Shown piece after piece: positions 58,565-64,000 of a DNA stretch of 64,000 bases; the first letter of the stretch is position 1, and each line of letters begins with the position of its first letter. The stretch is from JBEVOS01 sp044226655 (GTDB lineage Bacteria; Pseudomonadota; Alphaproteobacteria; Caulobacterales; Aquidulcibacteraceae), in the NCBI GenBank assembly GCA_044226655.1, contig JBGAGO010000003.1, positions 310,001-374,000 on the forward strand, written 5' to 3'. The position numbers and the translations under genes were made by a program. The notes under the pieces are model-generated. The model ran no database searches and had not been told where the DNA came from. It saw nothing but the letters and a program-made list of their open reading frames with translations.

Positions 58565-59241
58565 CCGTGGCCTACACCTACCGCGCGCTCGCGCTTCTAT
58601 TGAGCTACCCGACACCCGACACGGCCGCTGCAATGCCGGCGGTCATGGATGCGCTTTCCGGCGAGCGGCTTGTGCCGGGCGCACTCGTGCAGCGCCTTGC
58701 GCCTCTGGCGGACGAGTTGTCGGGCGCGGACCTCTATGACTCGCAGGCGCGCTACGTCGATCTGTTCGACCGCTCGCGTTCGCTCTCGCTCCAGCTTTAC
58801 GAGCACATCCATGGTGAGAGCCGCGATCGCGGGCAGGCGATGGTGGAGTTGTTGAAGCTCTATTCCTCGCACGGCCTTGAACTCACGGCCAAGGAATTGC
58901 CGGACCACTTGCCGGTGTTCCTGGAATTTCTCTCGCAGCGCCCTCCGGCTGAGGCGGCGGCGCTGCTTGGGCAAGCCGCGCACGTTTTGGAAGCGCTGCG
59001 CGAGCGGCTTAAGAAACGCCAATCAATGTATGCGCGCGTGTTCGACGCGCTGGTGGCGCTGGTCGAAGCGGACCGCAATCCCGAAGCGCTGAAGGCGCTC
59101 CTGCAAGAACCCGAAGACAATCCGGACGATTTGGAAGCGCTCGATCGCGCCTGGGCGGAAGAACAAGTGACTTTCGGACCGGACAAAGTGGATTGTCCCA
59201 AAGCTGCGCTGTTATCGCGGGTTAAGGAGCAGGCGTCGTGA
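58561..59241 (+). CDS. narJ: Nitrate reductase assembly chaperone NarJ
   Basis: A 226-aa chaperone that helps insert the molybdenum cofactor into NarG before membrane docking. The NarJ features are YRALALLLSYPTPDT at the N-terminus, LFDRSRSLSLQLYEHIHGESRDRGQAMV, and GLELTAKELPDHLPVFLEFLS. The start is the GTG at 58561 overlapping narH, or the GTG two codons later. The stop overlaps the porin gene by 4 bp. Confidence 0.95.
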   Translation: MTVAYTYRALALLLSYPTPDTAAAMPAVMDALSGERLVPGALVQRLAPLADELSGADLYDSQARYVDLFDRSRSLSLQLYEHIHGESRDRGQAMVELLKLYSSHGLELTAKELPDHLPVFLEFLSQRPPAEAAALLGQAAHVLEALRERLKKRQSMYARVFDALVALVEADRNPEALKALLQEPEDNPDDLEALDRAWAEEQVTFGPDKVDCPKAALLSRVKEQAS

Positions 59242-60452
59242 GCACAATTGCATTGAAACTGGCGACGATCACTATCAGCGCGCTGAGTGCCGTGCTGGCG
59301 GCGTCGGCGGCGTCAGCGCAAACCCCGGCGGCGAATGGCGATGCTATCGTCGATGCGCGCCTGCGCTTCGAGAATGTCAGCCAAGAGGGCCTTGAGGACG
59401 CCAACGCCGTGACGCTTCGCACCCGGCTTGGCTACGAAACGCCGGCTTGGCATGGCTTGCGACTGCTGGGCGAGATCGAAGCCGTCGGCCAAGTGACCGA
59501 TGATTTCAACGACACCGTGAATGGCCACACCCAATACGCAATCGTCGCCGATCCGGAGGCGTTTGAACTCAATCGCCTTCAGGTGTCCTGGTCAGGCGCA
59601 GAAGGCCGGCGTGCGGTGCTGGGGCGTCAACGTATCATCCTCAACGACGCCCGTTTTGTCGGCAATGTCGGCTTTCGCCAGAATGAGCAGACGTTCGATG
59701 CGCTCCGTCTTGACGCGCATCCGTTTGAACGCGTGGGCTTGACCTACATCTATATTGCCAACGTTCGGCGCGTCTTCGGTGACGATAGTCCGCAAGGGGA
59801 ATGGGAGAGCGACTCCCACATCCTGCAGGGCGACATCGATTTGCCGTGGGGCAAAGCCAGCGCTTATGGCTTGCTGCTCGATTTCGGCAATGACGCACCG
59901 GCGCAGTCGAGCCAAACCTATGGGGTTCGCTGGTCCAACGAGTGGACAGTCGGGGAATTTCGCCCCCGTCTAACGCTCGAAGCGGCAACGCAGAGCCAAT
60001 ATGGCTCGAACCCCGCATCGTTCGATCTAGGCTATCAACACGCTGAACTCGCCGTGCGCCGCGATCGCTGGACGGTGGCTGTCGCCGGCGAACGCCTTGA
60101 AGGTAACGACGCTCGCGGCTTCACCACGCCGCTGGCGACACTGCACGCGTTCCAAGGTTGGGCGGACGTATTCCTGACAACGCCGCCAGATGGCGTGCGC
60201 GATCTCAACGCGACTGTGTCGTATGCGACCCAACCATTGCTCGCCAATCAGCCTGTCGTGTTCACTGTGCGGGCTCACGACTTCACGGACGGCGATGGCG
60301 GCGTCGATTTTGGATCCGAAGTCGACGCCTCGGTGCGCTTCTCGCTCTCCGAGCACGTTTCGCTCGAGACCAAAGCTGCTGCGTTCGATGGCGAAGATCC
60401 GCGTTTCGCAGACCGCACCAAGTTCTGGTTTGCGGTCGAGTACCGTTATTGA
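59238..60452 (+). CDS. Outer-membrane porin-like protein (alginate-export type)
   Basis: A 404-aa protein with a Sec signal (MSTIALKLATITISALSAVLAASAASA, cleavage after SAQ) and a beta-barrel pattern of alternating polar and aromatic strands, for example RLRFENVSQEG, TLRTRLGYETP, SWSGAEGRRAVLGRQRIIL. It ends in Tyr (FWFAVEYRY), usual for outer-membrane insertion. The family resembles alginate_exp/OprE-type porins. It lies between narJ and narI with overlap on the narJ side and an 11-bp gap before narI, so it is made with the nitrate reductase and could pass nitrate or nitrite. This function is inferred from position. Confidence 0.85.
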   Translation: MSTIALKLATITISALSAVLAASAASAQTPAANGDAIVDARLRFENVSQEGLEDANAVTLRTRLGYETPAWHGLRLLGEIEAVGQVTDDFNDTVNGHTQYAIVADPEAFELNRLQVSWSGAEGRRAVLGRQRIILNDARFVGNVGFRQNEQTFDALRLDAHPFERVGLTYIYIANVRRVFGDDSPQGEWESDSHILQGDIDLPWGKASAYGLLLDFGNDAPAQSSQTYGVRWSNEWTVGEFRPRLTLEAATQSQYGSNPASFDLGYQHAELAVRRDRWTVAVAGERLEGNDARGFTTPLATLHAFQGWADVFLTTPPDGVRDLNATVSYATQPLLANQPVVFTVRAHDFTDGDGGVDFGSEVDASVRFSLSEHVSLETKAAAFDGEDPRFADRTKFWFAVEYRY

Positions 60453-60463
60453 GGACCCCCTTG

Positions 60464-61168
60464 ATGGATTGGCTCAATCAGGCTCTCTTCGGCTTTTATC
60501 CGTACGTGGCGCTCGCAGTGCTCGCGATCGGTTCGATCCTCAGGTTCGACCGTGAGCAATACACTTGGCGCACCGGATCGTCGCAATTGTTGCGCCGGCG
60601 CCAACTGGTGCTTGGCTCGGTGCTGTTTCACCTCGGCATCCTGGCGATTTTCGCCGGGCACTTCGTTGGCTTGCTGACGCCGATTTGGGTTTGGGATGCG
60701 CTTGGCGTGCCGCACAGCGCCAAGCAAATGCTGGCGATCGTGGCTGGCGGCGTCGCGGGCGTGCTGTGTCTTGCGGGAGGTTGCCTACTCTTGCACCGCC
60801 GCCTGTTCGACGCTCGCATCCGCGCCACGTCGAGCTTTGGCGACAGCGCCATCCTCATCCTGCTGATGGCGCAGCTCATATTGGGCCTCGCCACCATTTC
60901 GGTTTCGCTGCAGCACCGCGATGGCGCAGAAATGGTGAAGTTCATGAATTGGGCGCAGAGCATCTTCACGTTCCGAGCGGGCGCAGCGGACTATATTGCC
61001 GACGCGCATTGGATATTTAAGGCGCACATCACGCTGGGCCTCACAATCCTCCTTGTCTTTCCGTTCACGCGGCTTGTGCACATGCTCTCGGCGCCGGTGT
61101 GGTATCTCAACCGTCGCGGCTGGCAGATTGTGCGTTCCAAGCGCCTGGCGGCGGGGAGCGGCAAATGA
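60464..61168 (+). CDS. narI: Respiratory nitrate reductase gamma subunit NarI
   Basis: The 234-aa cytochrome b subunit oxidises quinol at the membrane. It has five hydrophobic helices. Haem-ligand histidines are visible in VLFHLGILAIFAGHFVG (two) and in AHWIFKAHITLGLTILLVFPFTRLVHML (two). ATG 60464 gives MDWLNQALFG, the usual NarI start. The stop overlaps the isomerase start (ATGA). Confidence 0.97.
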   Translation: MDWLNQALFGFYPYVALAVLAIGSILRFDREQYTWRTGSSQLLRRRQLVLGSVLFHLGILAIFAGHFVGLLTPIWVWDALGVPHSAKQMLAIVAGGVAGVLCLAGGCLLLHRRLFDARIRATSSFGDSAILILLMAQLILGLATISVSLQHRDGAEMVKFMNWAQSIFTFRAGAADYIADAHWIFKAHITLGLTILLVFPFTRLVHMLSAPVWYLNRRGWQIVRSKRLAAGSGK

Positions 61169-62049
61169 AGCACACCCTCATTCGCACTGTTTCCGAACCG
61201 CCGCCGCAGGAAGCGTTTTCCGGCTGCGGCCACGGCCCCGCGCCGGCGGCGCGGCGAGAGAAGGGTGCGCCTCCTATTTATGTGGACGGCGTCTTGATCG
61301 CTGAAGCCGCCATCGCCGCGGAAGCGCAAAATCATGCGGCCGGCTCCGCCGCGGAGGCGCGTGCGGCCGCCGCCCGAGCTTTAGTGATCCGCCATCTTTT
61401 GTTACGCCGCGCCGAGGCGTTGAAGTTAGAGCCCGACACCGAGCGCGACGAGCTTGGCAGGGAAGAAACACCGGAAGAAGCGTTGGTTCGCCAAGTGTTG
61501 CAGCGCGAAGCGCCTGGGGATGAACCAACCGAAGCCGAATGCCGCCGTGTCTACGATGCGTCAAAGGCGAAGTTCGCCGCGCCCGAAATCTTCGAAGCCT
61601 CGCATATTCTTTTTGAGCCCGGAGCGCCTGGCGATGAAGCTTGGATGGAGGCGCATGAGCGTGCGAGCGCGGCGATCGCCGAGCTGTTGGCCGGCGCGGA
61701 CTTCGCCGCCTGCGCCCGGGCGTATTCCTCGTGCTCAAGCGCGGCCGACGGCGGGTCCCTTGGGCAATTCGTGCGCGGCGATCTCGCGCCTGCAATCGAA
61801 GGCGCTTTGGCTCATCTGACGCCGGGCTCGTGGGCCCCGGCGCCAATCAGAACCCGTCATGGCTGGCATGTTCTGCGTCTTGATCGTCACGCGGCGTCGC
61901 GCACCCTGCCGTTTGAAGCGGTGGAGGAGCACATTCGCGCGGCACTGCATGCACGCTCCGCAGTGGCCGCCTCGGCGCGCTACGTTGAAGCGCTCGCTGC
62001 GGACGCTGAGATCGAGGGGCTGTCGCTCAGCGGCGCCGCCGCGTCATGA
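61165..62049 (+). CDS. Parvulin-type peptidyl-prolyl isomerase
   Basis: A 294-aa protein with an N-terminal helical region and a rotamase/parvulin domain from about residue 140: EIFEASHILFEPGAPGDE, ADFAACARAYSSCSSAADGGSLGQFVRGDLAPAIEGAL and TRHGWHVLRLDRHA. No signal peptide is visible, so it should act in the cytoplasm. PpiC-type genes of this sort are often next to narI and probably aid NarGHI folding, as NifM does for NifH. It overlaps genes on both sides by 4 bp. Confidence 0.9.
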   Translation: MKHTLIRTVSEPPPQEAFSGCGHGPAPAARREKGAPPIYVDGVLIAEAAIAAEAQNHAAGSAAEARAAAARALVIRHLLLRRAEALKLEPDTERDELGREETPEEALVRQVLQREAPGDEPTEAECRRVYDASKAKFAAPEIFEASHILFEPGAPGDEAWMEAHERASAAIAELLAGADFAACARAYSSCSSAADGGSLGQFVRGDLAPAIEGALAHLTPGSWAPAPIRTRHGWHVLRLDRHAASRTLPFEAVEEHIRAALHARSAVAASARYVEALAADAEIEGLSLSGAAAS

Positions 62050-62342
62050 GCGAGCTCATGCTGGGCGACATCATTTCGTTGGGGCGACAGTCCAGCGCCC
62101 AGTTGAGCGCTTGGCTTCGCGCCGCGGACCCTGACGCGGCCGCGCGTCTCGACGAGGCCGCGGCCTGCCGCCAGGAGAGTCCGGCGCAGTTCCTTCGTAT
62201 CGCCGTCTCGGACTTCATCTCGGAGGCAGACGAGGAGGCGTGGGCCAGTCTCGTCTCCGCAGTGCGCGACGCGACGGATCCCGGCGCTGCGTGCGCCGCG
62301 CGCATGATTGCCTTCCGCCTCCATCTGGAGAGCGTCTCATGA
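62046..62342 (+). CDS. Hypothetical protein in nar operon
   Basis: A 98-aa protein of mainly helical, acidic sequence (GDIISLGRQSSAQLSAWLRAADPDAAARLDEAA). No cysteine cluster, signal or membrane helix is present, apart from a few isolated cysteines. No family is recognised. Its 4-bp overlaps with the isomerase and hemerythrin genes make it a firm part of the operon. It may be an accessory factor for nitrate reductase. Confidence 0.72.
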   Translation: MSELMLGDIISLGRQSSAQLSAWLRAADPDAAARLDEAAACRQESPAQFLRIAVSDFISEADEEAWASLVSAVRDATDPGAACAARMIAFRLHLESVS

Positions 62343-62881
62343 ACGATCTGCGCGATTCAGGCGTGCATCCGGTCCCGCCAAGCGATGCGATTGAATTCTT
62401 GCTGGCCGAGCACCTCAACCACCGGCGCATGTGCAGGGCGCTTGAAGATCTCGCCGAGAGCGCCGAGTTCGACGCCCTAAAGATTACCTCGCTCGTCGAC
62501 TTCATCCGCTTTGATCTCACTCTGCACGTGATCGACGAAGAAGAAGACGTATTTCCGCTGCTGCGCCGCCGCTGTCTGCCAGAAGACGATATTGAGGAGA
62601 TTCTCGGACGATTGGGCACAGAGCACGCCGAAGACAAGGCGCTGTCCGAACGTGCGCGCGATGTGCTCAATGCCTGCCTGATCGTGCGGCAGGCGCCGCA
62701 CGCCATCGAAGGCGGCGCGGAGGCATTGAAGTCGTTTGCACAACACGAGTGGCGTCATCTGGCGCTTGAGAACGCCGTCATAATCCCGTTGGCACGGTTG
62801 CGTCTCAGCGGATCCGATATTGAAATGCTCGGCCGCCGGTTCATGGCCCGCCGCCGCCGCGTGGCGGCGACAGGCGGGTAG
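62339..62881 (+). CDS. Hemerythrin-like HHE-domain protein
   Basis: A 180-aa protein with a four-helix hemerythrin fold: FLLAEHLNHRRMCRALEDLAE, DLTLHVIDEEEDVFPLLRRR, IEEILGRLGTEHAEDKALSE and FAQHEWRHLALENAVIIPLARLRL. These hold the H, HxxxE, H and HxxxxH-type ligands of a di-iron centre. The role may be binding of oxygen or nitric oxide, or iron-sulfur repair like RIC/YtfE. As last gene of the nar operon it fits NO defence during nitrate respiration. Confidence 0.87.
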   Translation: MNDLRDSGVHPVPPSDAIEFLLAEHLNHRRMCRALEDLAESAEFDALKITSLVDFIRFDLTLHVIDEEEDVFPLLRRRCLPEDDIEEILGRLGTEHAEDKALSERARDVLNACLIVRQAPHAIEGGAEALKSFAQHEWRHLALENAVIIPLARLRLSGSDIEMLGRRFMARRRRVAATGG

Positions 62882-62883
62882 GC

Positions 62884-63999
62884 TCACGAACACTTCGAAT
62901 AGCCGCACTCCAGACACTTGTCGCAGCCTTCGGTGCGGACGAGGGCGCCGGCGCTGCAATGTGGGCAAAAGCGCGGCCGCGTTTTTGTCGGCGCGCTCAT
63001 GACTGGCGCAGGTGCGGCGACCGCGTCGCTATCCAAATGCCGCTGGATTACATCGCCGATGGCGGCCAGAAGCGAAGGCACATAGCGTCCGTTGAGCCAC
63101 GAGCCGCCGCGGGGGTCGAAGACAGCCTTTAGCTCTTCGGCCACGAAGCCTACATCGCCGCCGCGCCGGAAGACGGCCGAGACCATCCGCGTCAGTGCAA
63201 GCGTCCAGGCGTAATGCTCCATATTCTTCGAGTTGATGAAGATCTCAAAGGGACGGCGTACGCCATTTTCTTCGATATCGTTGATGGTGACATAGAGCGC
63301 GTGCTCTGTTTCGGGCCATTTGATCTTATAGGTCGAACCAATCAGGGTCTCCGGCCGCGCCGCCAGCGCAGCGGTCGCGGGCGGAGCAGCCGGCGTGGCT
63401 TGATCGGGCTTCTCCACCGAGAGGATCGAGCCCGTGACGGCGTTGGGCCGGTAGGTCGTGCAACCCTTGCAGCCAAGCTCGAATGCCCGCGCATAGATAT
63501 CGGAGAACTCTTCGAAGGGAATGTCCTCCGGGCAATTGACGGTCTTGGAGATCGAGCTGTCGATGTATCGCTGTGCAGCCGCCTGCATCGCCAAATGATC
63601 GGCGGGCGTCAGTGTCTGCGCGCTGACGAAGCTATGGTCGGGAGCAGGCGTATCGCCTCTGAGGCGGCGCCAAAGCGTCAGCGCATAATCTTGGACGGGT
63701 TCCTCGATGAAGGAATTGTCCTGCTGGCGAACGCGGCGCTGGTAGGCGAAGGCAAAGACCGGCTCGATGCCGGACGATGTATTGCCGGCGAGGAGGGAGA
63801 TCGTGCCGGTGGGGGCGATGGTGGTTAGGCAACCATTCCGCAGGCCATGTTCGGCGATCAGTGCGCGCGTCTCCGCGTCGAGTGAGGCGAGCGTCGGCCG
63901 ATCCAGAATAGCTGGGTCGTAAGCTGGAAAGGCGCCCTTCTCGGCCGCAAGCTTTGCTGAGGCCCGGTACGCGGCCGTGCGAATGGCGCTCAACCAGGT
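62884..63999 (-). CDS. nrdJ: B12-dependent ribonucleotide reductase, C-terminal part (class II)
   Basis: The 3' part of an adenosylcobalamin-dependent class II ribonucleotide reductase; the frame is open at the window end. Diagnostic parts are LTTIAPTGTISLLAGNTSSGIEPVFAF, VNCPEDIPFEEFSDIYARAFELGCKGCTTYRPN, and the C-terminal zinc-ribbon and thiol tail CPHCSAGALVRTEGCDKCLECGYSKC. The enzyme works with or without oxygen. It is convergent with the hemerythrin gene, separated by only 2 bp. Confidence 0.94.
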   Translation of the reverse strand, partial: TWLSAIRTAAYRASAKLAAEKGAFPAYDPAILDRPTLASLDAETRALIAEHGLRNGCLTTIAPTGTISLLAGNTSSGIEPVFAFAYQRRVRQQDNSFIEEPVQDYALTLWRRLRGDTPAPDHSFVSAQTLTPADHLAMQAAAQRYIDSSISKTVNCPEDIPFEEFSDIYARAFELGCKGCTTYRPNAVTGSILSVEKPDQATPAAPPATAALAARPETLIGSTYKIKWPETEHALYVTINDIEENGVRRPFEIFINSKNMEHYAWTLALTRMVSAVFRRGGDVGFVAEELKAVFDPRGGSWLNGRYVPSLLAAIGDVIQRHLDSDAVAAPAPVMSAPTKTRPRFCPHCSAGALVRTEGCDKCLECGYSKCS

Positions 64000-64000
64000 T

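Noticed and set aside
61165..62049. NifM nitrogenase maturation protein
   Set aside because: The parvulin domain and helical N-terminus resemble NifM, but no nif genes are present and the gene is coupled to narI.

Overview
The window is GC-rich (about 65-70 % by eye) and very densely coded, with many 4-bp start/stop overlaps. It reads as alphaproteobacterial chromosome. An ATPase-inhibitor zeta subunit (DUF1476), PurS plus PurQ in place of a single large PurL, and a SigF/NrsF pair with a GTAACC-N16-CGAA promoter all point to Alphaproteobacteria, probably Caulobacterales or the Hyphomonadaceae neighbourhood. The genus cannot be fixed from the sequence alone. No rRNA, tRNA or CRISPR array was seen.

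Region 1 (1-16.6 kb) is core chromosome: the 3' end of sppA, a purine block on the minus strand (purB, purC, purS, purQ), a thioesterase-like protein, small hypotheticals, a CASTOR/POLLUX-type channel, two MFS-type carriers, an AAC(6')-like acetyltransferase, RidA and small lipoproteins. Three families of short palindromic repeats lie between these genes.

Region 2 (16.6-26.9 kb) is accessory DNA with the marks of a decayed conjugative or mobilizable element: a radC fragment, a secreted nuclease, excisionase-like HTH proteins, a relaxase, a 5'-truncated trbG and an intact trbI. It carries a cargo pair of AAA ATPase and subtilisin-like protease that fits the IetAS defence/plasmid-stability system. 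A 'mobile mystery protein' A/B pair (Xre regulator plus Fic domain) follows, with its own operator-like repeats.

Region 3 (26.9-42.4 kb) holds stress and signalling genes. There is a sulfur-stress cluster (ArsR-rhodanese, methyltransferase, metallo-beta-lactamase-fold hydrolase, MFS, DsrE), a sterol-desaturase/DUF2147 fusion, two AraC regulators, a PilZ protein, a diguanylate cyclase and a degenerate receiver protein. The SigF-NrsF unit with DoxX, CcdA and thioredoxin follows; ccdA is frameshifted and a neighbouring membrane protein gene is broken.

Region 4 (42.4-64 kb) is an anaerobic nitrate-respiration island. On the minus strand are hemN-nnrS-ubiM, a molybdenum-cofactor operon (CMD-mobA-moaA-moeA) and a Crp/Fnr regulator. 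On the plus strand is one long operon: fused narK, narG, narH, narJ, an outer-membrane porin, narI, a parvulin isomerase, a 98-aa protein and a hemerythrin-like protein. FNR-type boxes (TTGAY-N4-RTCAA) lie before hemN and narK, at the start of the regulator gene, and before a small zinc-ribbon gene. The convergent gene at the end is a B12-dependent ribonucleotide reductase, which works without oxygen. Together these genes supply nitrate entry, reduction, cofactor, haem and quinone synthesis, and DNA precursors under low oxygen.
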